NCBI GenBank assembly: GCA_964007475.1
Contig: OZ023274.1
Span: 87,629,213 to 87,693,212, forward strand
Length of the DNA: 64,000 nucleotides
Direction of reading: 5' to 3'
From: Hybos culiciformis
Taxonomy: Eukaryota; Arthropoda; Insecta; Diptera; Hybotidae
Position 1 is the stretch's first letter. Every line of letters starts with the position of its first letter. The notes beneath the pieces are model-generated. The model was not told the origin of the DNA, searched no databases, and was given only the letters and a program-made list of their open reading frames with translations. Both the position numbers and the translations under genes were made by a program. Positions 23,524 through 35,441 of the stretch are shown here, piece by piece.

Positions 23524-26500
23524 ATGTCTCATCGAACTTTATATCTACTTTTCATGATAATACTTTTAAACGCAATTAAAACATTAAATGGAAATAAAGT
23601 TGGTATGCAAAATATTTTACGAAAAATAATTGCATTATAAAGAAATTGCCATATTTAATACAATTCCAACGGAGTTATTTTTAGAATTTATTGAAAGGGA
23701 CTTTGATATTAAAAAAAATATTTTATTTTTACGACATTAAGTGATAATTATAATAATTCATACTATGTATAACGTACATTGTACATATATGCATTTTTTT
23801 TTTCATTTTTTAGGTTTAATTTATGATGAATTAAATGGCAACGTAGAGAAAATTTTCCAAAAAGCTATTGATGATGCTAATAATCAATATCCTGAACTTA
23901 AATTACAAGGTGTTGCAGTTACGACAAAATATGGAAGTTTATATGATGTTTCTAAAAAAACTTGTGAACTTTTTTCTGTAAGTTCGAATTGCGTAACATT
24001 CTAATGAATGTAGAATATTTTAAATCAAAAAATATTTAATATTCATTTTGAATTGTGTAAAATCAAACCTTTTAGGAAGGTGTTGTGACAATTTTTGCCG
24101 CTACCACATCAACAACTTCAGAGCATGCATTTTCGATTTGTGATACCAAAGAAATGCCATTCATTGATACACGTTGGTCGTCTGAATTAGAATTACCTGG
24201 GTTAAATTTACATCCATATATTGATCAAATAGCATTGGCTATTAAAGATTTGATTTCAAGATTGAATTGGGAATCATTTACGATTTTATACGAAACAGGT
24301 CAGATTTCATGTATTAAATTGAGATACAAATGCCGCCTTGATGGGTATTTTATAACGTTTAAATCACGGTGGGTCCAGTTCGATAAAAATAGAAATAAGA
24401 AAACTAAATCGATTTACAAAACGCAGATGGCACGACTTGAAAATAAAAAACAAACTTAAATGAATTTTTCATTTAGAAGTATTTTTTTGAAGTTAAAATA
24501 AAAGTTGAATTAAAAAATAAAAAATTAAAAAAAAATTAAATTGAAAATATGTATATAGACTTTTTTTTTTATATATCTACGTTTATCTTTAGTTTATTTA
24601 ATTTAATATAGTTAATCCATGTGTGACATTTCTTGATATCGATCATTCTTAATTATATATATTTTCATAGATATTGTTAATTACTGTCTAAGATATTTGA
24701 AGACATAATGGACACATTGATACAAAAATTTATACTTTTTTCATAAATTTCACAATCAACTTTTAATAAAATAACCTTAATACCTTAATACTTACAGGTG
24801 AATATTTATCATTAGTAAATGAAATTCTCCAGCACCATGGAAAAGAAAGTATAACTATTCGAAGATATGATTTAGATTTAAATGGAAATTATCGTAATGT
24901 ATTAAGGCGAGTGAAAAAATCAGGACAAACTGAAATTCTTGTTGTGGGATCAACTGTAAATTTACCCCAACTGTTAACTCAAGTAAATTGAACATAATAA
25001 ATATTTTAGCTTGAAAAAAAAACTTAAATTTTAATGTTGCTATTTAAATCTGCTAATATTTTTTTATATTGATCTTATAATTCACTAATAAGGCAATTTT
25101 ATTAAGGCACAGCAGGTGGGAGTATTGTCAGATGCTTATCATTATGTGATAGGTGATTTGGATTTTCAAAGTATTGATTTGGAACCATTTCAACATTCTG
25201 AAGTTAACATCACTGGATATAGCTTAATTTCATCAGAATTTGCTGAAATTAATAATTTAAAAAAAATTGTATGCAACATGGAAACAGAGGACGACGATGA
25301 AGAAGATATTTTCAACTGTAAAGTATAGTATTATGTATATAGCATAACTTGTACTAAAATTAATAATAATGGTGAATCTTATTTAAATTTATAAAATTTA
25401 AATTTATTTCGGAAGATTGAATTTGAAAAATAAAATTCTAGGATTCAATAAAAGTTCGATTTCGCCTAATTTTACGATATCCTAGTTATTCTCTTTGAAA
25501 TTTTTTACTGATTTTTTTAGTTTAAATATTAAATTAGTTTTAAGGCTTTTTTATGTTTTTTTTTAAAGCAACATGTAATATATCTGTAAACCAAGGCCTA
25601 TTATATGACGGAATTCAAATGTTAGCCAAAACACTGGTAAATAATAAGCTGGAGGCTCAGATATTGAGTTGCGATGATGATGTAGCGTGGAAAGATGGAC
25701 TTACTTTGATCAACGATTATAAATCTGTAATTTTTTTTTTCGTAGAAATGTACTTGCCAGTATTAAGCTACCCAAAATATCGACGATATTGTTATATTTT
25801 TAGATTACAATAGAAGGTGTATCTGGATTAATTGAGTTTGATGAACAAAATTTAAGATCAAATTTTAAATTAGAGGCAATTGAATTAACAACAGCTGGAA
25901 TTATGACGTTTGGAACATGGGCATCTAACAACGATGAAGATAGTAGTGGAAATAAATTAATTGTGACAAGAAAAAATGAATTAGATGTTATTGAAGATAC
26001 TCGAACATTATCAGATAAAACGTTTATTGTTGTGATTGCGGATGTAAGAACAACGAAAGCTTAAAATTTCAGATAGAAGATATAATAAAAGAATTTTCAT
26101 TTCAGAGTGAACCATACTGTATGTGGAAAAATATCTCAGATACATTATTTGGAAATGATCGGTTTGAAGGAATAGGTATTGAACTAATTGATGAATTATC
26201 GAAAAAACTTGGTTTTAAGTATGACTTTATAATGCAAGAAGATGGTAAATATGGCTCTGAGGATGCAGAAACTGGTGAATGGGATGGTATGATAAAGAAA
26301 ATTTTGGAAAAAGTATAAAATATATTTTTGTAAATAAATCCTAATAAACATAATAATCTTATTTTTTTAATTAAAGAAAGCTGATCTAGGTATAACTGAC
26401 TTGACTATGACATCTGAAAGAGAGAGCGCAGTGGATTTCACAATACCTTTCATGAATTTGGGTAAAAAAGAAATCGTTACTTTTAATAAAAAATAACTTT

Positions 26501-28697
26501 CAATTTCAACAGAGCATAAAATTTGGATTTGATTTTCTAGAAATTATAAAAGTTTGGATTAAAAACTAATTTTTTTTCTTTATTTTCAGGAATAGCAATT
26601 TTATTTAGGAAACCTCAAAAACAACCGCCAGATTTATTTTCATTCATGTCACCATTTTCTCAAGAAGTTTGGGGTTTCCTTGGAATATCGTATTTAAGCG
26701 TATCAATTAGTTTATTTATATTAGGACGGCTTTCTGCAGAAGAATGGGACAATCCGTATCCATGCATTCAGGATCCTACAGAATTAGAAAATCAATTTAG
26801 TTTCGCGAACTCATTATGGTTCACAATTGGAGCGTTATTACAACAAGGATCAGAAGTCGCACCAAAGTAGACGGGAAAAGATATTAAAAGTTTTTTTTTA
26901 AAGTGAAACTTTTTTGGGATCGTTTTACATTTTTTGATTGGGTTGCGCATGTCGCTGCCGTCGTTCTTTTAGGCAACAACTTTCTAAATAAGAATAAACA
27001 AATAATAGCCCCTTTATTAATATTTTCGTTTTTTTTTTCGAATTCTATCTGCAACAATAAAATGCATGTAAAATCAAACAAACTAAATATTCAGAGTTCT
27101 ATATCCAAGGTTGGGCTACGCAATTAGAACAATTGGAAATTCAATATTGTGTGAATTCATAAAATGTAAATGTCACATTAAATTTGGGATCGAAATTTCA
27201 ATTCGGGATCAAATTTCCAAGTTAAACATACAAAAAATAAAAATCTAGGTTTTTTTCACCTATCTTTTAGTTGTTTTTGTTCTTTATGTTTCCTATGTTT
27301 TATAATAGAAGATAGTTTTTATCGAAACGTTACGCGCAATAATTGATAAAAAGTTTCACTTGCATCGATGTTTCCTAAAACTTCATTCTAGTTTTTGTTT
27401 ATTTCAGAGCTTCATCAACAAGAACAGTAGGTTTGATGTGGTCATTCTTCACACTGATTATGGTTTCATCATATACTGCAAATTTAGCTGCCTTCTTGAC
27501 TGTTGAATCTTTAACATCACCTATTGAGAATATTGAGGACTTAGCAAATAATAAAGGGGATACAACCTATGGTGCAAAAAGCGAAGGAAGCACGTTCAAA
27601 TTTTTTAAAGTAAATTTACATTTTCTGAGTAATATCGAACTACTTTATTGAAAATAATCTTATAGAAATCCACATATCCTACATACAAAAAAATGTACGA
27701 GTACATGGAAAATCATCCAGAGCATATGACTACAAGTAATCTAGAAGGTGTGAGCAGAGCTCAAAATGAATCTCTTAATTATGCATTTCTCATGGAATCA
27801 ACATCACTTGAATATGAAACAGAACGTAAATGTACCTTGAGACAAGTAGGAAAATTATTGGATGAAAAAGGGTATGGGATTGCAATGCGTAAAAGTAAGT
27901 TATTAATACTATGCAATATTGATAAATGATAACGCGATATAACATAATTTTAGTTTACCTTGAACGAAAAAATTAAGAGTACATTATAAAGAATTATTTA
28001 AAAAAAAAAATTAATTTTAGATTGGCCTTACAGAGATGTATTAAGTAAAGCAATTCTAGAGTTACAAGAAGATGGAACTTTAACAAAACTTAGGAATAAA
28101 TGGTGGAAAGAAAAACGAGGTGGTGGAGCATGTAAAGTAAGTTTTAAGACTAATTATTTTTTTAATCGTTCTTAGCCGATTGAGTTCTTCAGTTAATTCA
28201 TCACCCAATTTTCTTATCTTTTTTTATTATAGGCGGCTTCTACTGACGGTGATGCAAAACCTTTGGATATGTCAAATTTATTAGGCGTTTATGTCGTTTT
28301 GTTATTTGGATGCATTTTCGGAATAATATATGGATTATTAGAATGGATATTATCAATTTATCTAATTACGAAGAAAAATAATGTAAGTATCAATTTTGCA
28401 ATGAAGCTTTCAAAACATAAATCACGATAAAGTTTTTTTTATATCTACAATTTCTAGACATCATTTAAGGCTGATTTCATAGAAGAATTTAAATTCGTTA
28501 TAAAGTGTGCAAGCAATACAAAAACCATAAAATCATCAAAATTATCAACAATAAATTCTTCAAGTAAATCATCCCTTACCATGGATTCAGGAGATAATTC
28601 ATTGAATGAAAATAAAAATAATGCTGAAAACGGAACTAATATTTTCTCAAAATTATCAAAATTATCTTTGACAACTTTAAATAAAATTAAAACTTAG
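23524..28697 (+). CDS. Kainate-type ionotropic glutamate receptor, copy 1 (complete)
   Basis: Fifteen exons give 921 aa: 23524-23602, 23814-23977, 24076-24298, 24798-24982, 25107-25317, 25569-25726, 25804-26043, 26106-26312, 26377-26461, 26590-26866, 27408-27609, 27666-27894, 28021-28136, 28233-28382 and 28458-28697. Every junction keeps frame. A signal peptide (about 1-23) precedes the bilobed amino-terminal domain (to about 410). The ligand-binding half S1 follows, with DLT (497-499) and R504 in TSERE, the agonist-contacting Thr and Arg. M1 is about 543-564, and the pore is [11 protein letters not shown] with unedited Gln at the Q/R site. M3 carries SYTANLAAF (630-638). In S2, E721 (FLMEST) would bind the ligand amino group, and Cys in ERKCTL and GGGAC probably form the disulfide. 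M4 is about 807-832, followed by a Ser-rich 79-residue tail. It is predicted to be a cation channel of the plasma membrane gated by glutamate. It is kainate-class by DLT/FLMEST/GGGAC. The subunit type (neuronal or muscle) cannot be decided here. Confidence 0.92.
26901..26955 (+). repeat. Dispersed short repeat, copy in receptor 1 intron 10
   Basis: TGAAACTTTTTT, GGATC, then TTTTTTGATT and GCATGTCG recur in the same order and strand at 47069-47125 in a CARMIL intron. The origin is unknown. The copies sit in introns of unrelated genes, which fits a dispersed element fragment. Confidence 0.6.
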
Positions 28698-31600
28698 TAT
28701 GAAATATGAATTAGAAGTTGTGAACGTGTTTATCTTGTTTTTCGGAAATTAATAGACAACAATTTTAAAATCATATTATAGCAGTCGTAAACACTCGACC
28801 CAAAAAAAATTATAAATATATACAAGGCTATTTGAATACTCGAAATAAATAAACATGTAAAATGGAAAATTTACTATGGAAATTATATCTCAATCACACC
28901 ATCTGGAAAGAAAAATAAAGAAAAAGCTATGTTCGTTTAATTAATGAATTTTATTTTTAATATACAATTTTTTATTAGTTCTTTGAATTATATGTTTTTT
29001 TTTTTTAATTTCAAATTTTTTTTTACATGTAATTTAAATAAGTTTCATATTTCGATTTTTTTTTTTGGAAAAACTATTTTTTTTCGTTTAAACGATTATT
29101 TTTTCCCAAATAATTAAATCGTTATTCCATTAAAAAAAATAATTAAATGCTTTGGTTGTAATTCTTAGCTTATGGGAATAACATTTATAATTTAATTTTT
29201 TGGAATTAAATTTTAATAAATTCTCTAAACAATATTTTATTTTCTACACTTTAAGTTGTTAAAGTCTTTTATCATTCAAATTACTAAAGTTTTCTTTCAA
29301 CTCTCATTTCAATTTGTTTACAATATTCAAGTAAATTTATTTTCAACTGTTATCTTTAAAAATTTTGTCTTTTGGATCGAGAATTATTAGTTTCAAATAA
29401 TATCAAATAATTGAAAAATTGCGTGGTTTAAATGAAGTTAATTTTAATTAAATTTTATGTACTATTCAAAAAAATATAAAACAAAATTAGATTAGGGTTT
29501 TAAAATGTATAAAGTGAAGACTTTGAACTTTCATAGCCATAATTTCTGATGATGTTATTTTAAATCGTAAATTTTCCAATAATATTGATTGCTATTTTTT
29601 ACGGCTTGTTAAAAGTCGAGAATTAAACTGAAATTAATAGTAAATAAAAGTAACAAAAACTAGTGGTAATCGAAAACGAACATGATAAACCATCACAAAA
29701 TTTTTTTAATTTCTTTTATTGGATAATAAGATAAAAAGATTTATTTTTGTTTGTTGATACGATTTTTAAATGTATGTGGAAAGAGAAATTAAAACTATTA
29801 TACTTTAATCTATATAAATTTTAGAATTATTGTAATTAAAACATAATCATTAATCAATCATGTAATGAAATTGAATTTAAAACAACATTGATGAACAAGA
29901 TTTTTATTCTATATAATCAACTGCCTCTACATTTTTTTGAATTATTACTTTTAATTTTCTAATACTAATAACTAGAATAGTTCTTACAATAAATTTGATT
30001 TTTTTTTTTCAAATCAGTTATTAGGTACCACTAAATTAAATATGAAGTTGAAAGTGAAATCACTTCAGTTTCAGTTTGAAAAAATTAAATAATTATTTCA
30101 TTGGTCTACTCGCAATATTTGTAAGGTTTGGTCTATATACTAAAGTTCCTAGTCATTAGCTGAATCAAAATTACTGTAAAAAAACTAAAATGAAAATTTG
30201 TTAAATTTTTAAGTTAAATAAAATATTAAACATTAAGTAAAATTTATCTGTCTGTTCTAAACTCCAAGTTTACAATCACTTACTTGTTTTGATAATGCTT
30301 TTTTATTTTACGATGAAAATGTTTTACTTTGCAATGAGAAAATTTTATTTTCGGCAGTGTATTGTAATATCTTATTACTAAAAGTATACATATACATTAT
30401 ACATACATATGAAAAATTTACATTATATAAATAGTGGATATTATATTTAAATATTTTAACTAAGTGTAATTTACAATAAACTGAATGAATCAATCTTGTA
30501 AGATCAAAAATGACGTATAAAATATATTTCAAGATTCGATGAACAGTAAAATTCAAAATTAATTACATTGATTAGTAAGGGTTCTATTTGTATTTTTTTT
30601 AATCAAATTAATTATAATCTAAAATTATTTGTCTATCGTCAAATCGTTATTATGTCTACAAAATGAAAAAAATTCTCATACAGAATTGAAGATCAATATT
30701 GTTGTATTGACATTGTTTGGTAGGAAGAAGTGAAATAATAATTGCTTACAATATATACGATATTATATTTATATTTTTAATAAATATAAAAAAAAAGAAT
30801 TTCATTTGTTATAATTTTCACAAATTGTTTTAAAACTCACCTATCACAAAATCTTATAACATTAGAAAATAAATTAATTTAAATTAATGATTTGCTTCTC
30901 TGCCAAATTTAAATAAGTTTTCCCAATTTTCTTTGGTATAAAATGTTTTTCTGACGTTCGTCGGTCTAGCACAAATTTTTTTCTTGGATACTTATGTTTA
31001 TCAAAAAGTTACTCCTAATCAATAATAGACGTAAATCAAAAAATTTTGATCGCCATAGGAAGCATTTTTCGAATAATTTATTTTTGTCGTTTAAATAAAA
31101 TTCAATACAAATAAAGAAAATTATATAAAATAAACAAATTCTACACACCTTACCTAGACCTTAATTAATACTAAATCTTTTGATTGTTAAAAATTAAATA
31201 TATAAAATAACTAAAAAAAAACAATTTTTTTTTAATATAATTTCGTTATGTTTATTTATTTTTTTTAATTAAAAAAAGACAAAAATATCATCTACTTAAT
31301 TTTTAAATTATAATTTTAAATTTAATACACTTTTTGATTATCTTCATTTTAATACAATAATTTATTATTAAAAAATTATTTAAAAAAAAATTGGCACTCG
31401 AAACAATTTTTAAAACAAATCGTTTAACATAAAAATTTTCAGTCAAAGTTTTCTTTTATTTTATTTATCAAATAAAACGGAGTTTAGTTAAAAAAATTAA
31501 GAGTTTTGTTAAAGATTTTTTTATTTGGCTCTAGAATGTACAGAATTGCGTTTTTTTTTAACTTAGATGAACTACATAAAATTTAGTTTAAATTTAATTT

Positions 31601-32133
31601 TAAAAATATATAGATTTCGTCGATTTAGGAGGAATATAAAAAAATGTTTAACGCAAGGAGTTTTATGGTAAATATATATAATAAAATACAGAGAACATTT
31701 TTGTTGCATTGTTATTAAGAAATTTAAGTTTAAAAGAATAATAAAATTAAAGAAAAAAGAGCACAAATAGTGGAAATTGTTTAAGAATAAAAAAAAAACA
31801 GACACAATTTGTTATAAAAATATATTTTAATTAATTTTTTTATTTTGTAATATACTTAGAATAAAAGTAAATTGTATATAAAATTTCATTAAAAATTTTA
31901 GAGTATAAAATAAAATGGTTTTTTAAAAAAATTGCACATAAAATTTGCAATTTTTCCAGTTTTGTTTTTAATGTTATTATCATGTTTATATAAAAAAATA
32001 AAATTTAACATAAAAAATATTTGAATATCATAATTTTTACAGACTATGTATTTGTGTAAAATTAAATAAACATTTATTAAAGTATGATCTAAATTATACA
32101 TTTTAATTGCGTATCATAGTTATTTTATTTTTT
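28698..32133. other. Receptor 1 3'UTR and gene-free stretch
   Basis: AATAAATAAA near 28844 is a likely polyadenylation signal of receptor copy 1. Beyond it only short, low-complexity frames occur on either strand. No gene, RNA or element boundary is supported. Confidence 0.5.
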
Positions 32134-32226
32134 TTATACATCTACCACATCTTCAGCTGAATATTGTTCATTTTTATATAAAGTTTGACGCTGTGAAGAT
32201 CTCTGTAGACCTTCAACTAATGTCTC
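32134..32226 (-). CDS. Orphan terminal exon (30 codons), possible alternative 3' end of CARMIL
   Basis: On the minus strand, after an acceptor (ATTTTTTTAG), a frame encodes ETLVEGLQRSSQRQTLY and then NEQYSAEDVVDV, followed by TAA. It is hydrophilic, balanced in composition and far less AT-rich than its surroundings, so it looks like a genuine last coding exon. Upstream exons of an independent gene were not found between here and CARMIL. CARMIL, on the same strand, is the nearest candidate donor. The last common CARMIL intron is phase 1, and an internal acceptor (GACATTAG) would keep this frame for phase 1 (VEGLQR...). If this is right, the retrotransposon lies inside that intron. The linkage is inference. 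Confidence 0.5.
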   Translation of the reverse strand, partial: ETLVEGLQRSSQRQTLYKNEQYSAEDVVDV

Positions 32227-32559
32227 CTAAAAAAATATTTACGAAAAAAAAAATGTATATATTTCATTATTGAATTTAATTTTTTACGATAACATAAAGC
32301 AAGCCTTAAATTATGAAAAGAAAATATTTAAACACAATAAAAATATAATTATTTAACAATGGAAATGTAACACAAAACATGACTGAAATAATAAATATAA
32401 AATTATCTTAGAATAATTATTTTAATAAAATAAAGAACAATAAATGAGTAAGTAAAAATAAAACTAACTAAGTAAAAGTAATCGTAGATCGTGAAACAAA
32501 GTGTAAAAATGCTTTGTTACTTTTAGAACTTTAACCAGATTCTTTTGGGAGTTACCTTG

Positions 32560-33176
32560 TGTAGTGATATTGTTATCACTAACGTTAAAATAAAACTAAA
32601 TTTATAAAAATTTTAATTATTTTTTGAACCCAAAAAATTTATATTTTAATAAGAATTACTGTAAATTATAATTAATTTGATTGGGCAACCAATCATATTA
32701 GGACATAGTAAACTATTTTATATTACATAAGAAAATTAATTATATAAACTAAATTGTATATAATATTTGTATATAGAATATAAGAATTTTAGTACATAAG
32801 ATTTTGTATAAATAAGATTGAAATTAGAAAATTAAATCAGATTCTTACCAAATCTCATCTTTCTATAAACGGCTTCCCTGAGCTATACAATACAGGTAAG
32901 ATAGCTTTCCGAGCAATATAATACGGATAACCGGCTGAATACAGCCAAAACGAAAGCGCGTCCCGCTCTAATAGGACATACGGCTGAATACAGCCTAGAC
33001 AATAGGATCTCCATAATGACATGCTAGTGGTCATTATGGAATAGGGAATTCAATAGGCCTTAGATGTCTTGGACAACATAGATGTCCAACCCATGATCCA
33101 TCATAAGATGAATAACTATAAATAAGAAAGTCAATAAAAACTTTCCATTAAATAAAACACAATATTTTCCTTTACA
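32560..33176 (+). repeat. 5' LTR
   Basis: Begins TGTAGTGATA, ends TTTACA. Internal features: TATAAATA-like AT-rich stretches, two copies of CGGCTGAATACAGCC, a hairpin CCATAATGACA...TGGTCATTATGG around 33011-33041, and AATAAA signals near 33134 and 33151. Confidence 0.95.
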
Positions 33177-33193
33177 TGGCGATCCTGCAAACC
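33177..33193 (+). other. Primer-binding site
   Basis: TGGCGATCCTGCAAACC begins immediately after the LTR. TGG is the expected complement of a tRNA CCA end. The TGGCGA start recalls tRNA-Arg-primed insect elements such as 412, but the tRNA was not checked. Confidence 0.75.
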
Positions 33194-33226
33194 GCAAAAT
33201 TTATAATATGATACAGAATTCAAGAC

Positions 33227-33400
33227 ATGGAACAAAAACCAGAAAAGAATAAAATTACAATTCAAGAATATAAAGAACGACAACAACAAAATCAACAACA
33301 ACAACAAGACACAACGCAAAACAATACTAGACGAAATAAGAAGAATCAAACAAGACCGACATTTACACAAAACTTCAACAAAAATAACCAAAATGTTTAA
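33227..33400 (+). CDS. Q/N-rich small ORF in retrotransposon leader (57 aa)
   Basis: An ATG frame (MEQKPEKNKITIQEYKE...) of 57 residues ends at TAA 33400, about 730 bp before gag. It is rich in Gln, Asn, Arg and Thr, with poly-Gln from CAA repeats. The composition resembles the basic, asparagine-rich end of the gag product. It could be a leader peptide controlling gag translation, a detached nucleocapsid-like segment, or fortuitous. It has no family assignment. Confidence 0.4.
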   Translation: MEQKPEKNKITIQEYKERQQQNQQQQQDTTQNNTRRNKKNQTRPTFTQNFNKNNQNV

Positions 33401-33450
33401 CAAGAACCTTAAACACATACAAAACGCAAAAAATTTAAAATAAAAATTGT

Positions 33451-33486
<36 letters not shown>

Positions 33487-34130
33487 GTTATAAATTAAAA
33501 ATTTATATTAAATTATAAAATTATAAAATATTTAATTGTAAAACAGAAATAATGAATAAATACAAAAATTTTACTTAATTATTAGTATTATAAATTACCA
33601 TAAGAAAAAATTTCCAAATGTTAAACCTTATAAAAATTAAGAATATTACTCAAGAATACCCCAAAGAATTCTAAGAATTATTACGAATATAAAACTATAT
33701 TATGAATACCCCGATATTCAAATAAAATTTATTATCAAAAAAAGAAAAAAAAAAGAACACTTGTCTATCAAAATAATTCTACCTAGATATTTTACAAAAA
33801 AAAAAAAAATATAAAAGAGATAAAAATTTTTTGCATACCGTACCAATACATTTCAAAAAAAAAAAAGAAAAAGATGTTAATATTAAAATTGCATTAAAAT
33901 TTAGCAAAGACCCTAAAAAATATTTTTCAATACCCTATTAACAAATTAATGAATGACCCAAATATATTTAATGATTTTAAATAATTATCATAGGAAGCAA
34001 CAAAATTATACCCTATTAAAAAATTAATAAAACCTAAAAAATTTTTTTTCTGTCCCTCTATGATTAAATTATCAATTAAAAATATTTTTCGGTTTAATTC
34101 AAATTTTTCACACAAGAATTTTTTCATAGC

Positions 34131-35441
34131 ATGACCCTTGAGAAATTCCAAAAAGAAATTGAACAATTAGAAGAACTCTACAATAATATAATAAAAACAA
34201 AGTTTAATATCTCTGCAGCAAAGGCTGAATTAACTAAGGTAATTTACAACAAATCGCTATTTATAAGCTCTGTTAGGGAATCAAATTTGAGAACAGGGAA
34301 GACAAGTTTAAGAACAGAGTATTCGAAATACGTGACATTAATTAAATCTTACTTGATAGAAATCATAAATAATAAGATGGATTTTGATATAGCAAATGTA
34401 AATAAAATAATCCCATTATTCGAAGGTTCCTATGCTAAATTGCAAGAATTCATAAGCATAACGGAATACATTCACGATAATATTAAAGTAGCAGATAGAG
34501 AAAAATTAATAAAATTCATTTATAATATAAAATTATCACAAAAGGTGAAAAATCGAATTATAAATGAGACAGAACCTACAACACTTGAAAATTTAAAAAA
34601 AATTTTAAATAATAATTTCATGAGCACTAGAACCTATACTAAAATACACAACGAAATCGACCAATTAGGAAAGAATAGGTCAATATCAGCCACAAAATAT
34701 GCTGAAAAATTAGAGATGCTAATAAATGAATTAAATATGATACAGTCTAAAAATGAAACAGCTGACGCAAAAGCTGTAATAATAAAAGTTAATGATAAAT
34801 TTGCTCTGCAATGCCTTAAGACAAACTTAGTAGAACCCATACAATCAGTCATTTTAGCGGCACAACCAAAAACTTTTACAGAAGCAATAAAACTTATTTT
34901 GGAAATAGATAGTAATAATAATAATAATGATAGTAATAATATAAATACCTACTCAAATCGAAGTAATAGTAGGAATAATAACAACAATAATAATAGAAAT
35001 AATGGTAGAAGAAATTATAATAATAATAGAAATACTAGAAATAATTTTAATAATAATAATAGACCAAGGAATGGTCATAATAATCATAATAATCATAGTA
35101 ATCAAAATAATCAAAATAATCATAATAATCGTACTAGTAATAATAATAATATGAACAATAGTAATCATAGATCAAATACTAATGATAATCATAACTATAA
35201 TAGAAATCAGCAACATACGAATTCCACTGACTATTATAGAAATAGAGACTACAATAATTCTCAACCAATTAATAATAACAGGAATAATAATTCCTATAAT
35301 AATAGATATAATAACAATCGTAGAAACGATGACCAAAATTTTAATAATAGGAACGTTAACGCATTAGAATCGGGAAACGGACGGACCCCCGATTCGGGTC
35401 AAACGGTAATCGGGGAAATGAATGCTTTAAATATACAATAA
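34131..35441 (+). CDS. gag: Retrotransposon Gag (436 aa)
   Basis: The ATG at 34131 begins MTLEKFQKEIEQLEELY. The first 265 residues are helical and charged, with the LKTNLVEPIQ and TFTEAIKLILEID segments typical of the end of a Ty3/gypsy capsid domain. The remaining 170 residues are dominated by Asn with Arg, His and Ser (AAT repeats, 34908-35350). No CCHC zinc knuckle is present, and the tail lacks cysteine. The basic Asn/Arg tail probably substitutes for nucleocapsid RNA binding; that is inference. It would form the particle that packages element RNA. The last 82 nt overlap the pol frame, and a frameshift signal lies there. Confidence 0.93.
   Translation: MTLEKFQKEIEQLEELYNNIIKTKFNISAAKAELTKVIYNKSLFISSVRESNLRTGKTSLRTEYSKYVTLIKSYLIEIINNKMDFDIANVNKIIPLFEGSYAKLQEFISITEYIHDNIKVADREKLIKFIYNIKLSQKVKNRIINETEPTTLENLKKILNNNFMSTRTYTKIHNEIDQLGKNRSISATKYAEKLEMLINELNMIQSKNETADAKAVIIKVNDKFALQCLKTNLVEPIQSVILAAQPKTFTEAIKLILEIDSNNNNNDSNNINTYSNRSNSRNNNNNNNRNNGRRNYNNNRNTRNNFNNNNRPRNGHNNHNNHSNQNNQNNHNNRTSNNNNMNNSNHRSNTNDNHNYNRNQQHTNSTDYYRNRDYNNSQPINNNRNNNSYNNRYNNNRRNDDQNFNNRNVNALESGNGRTPDSGQTVIGEMNALNIQ

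Noticed and set aside
26884..27127. Frames on both strands within receptor 1 intron 10
   Set aside because: They lie between well-supported exons 10 and 11 and start in a short dispersed repeat.
33131..33418. Minus-strand Leu/Ile-rich frame in the retrotransposon leader
   Set aside because: Reverse complement of Q/N codon repeats on the sense strand of the element.
34953..35367. Ile/Thr-only frames on both strands over gag
   Set aside because: Out-of-frame translations of the AAT repeat that encodes the Asn-rich Gag tail.
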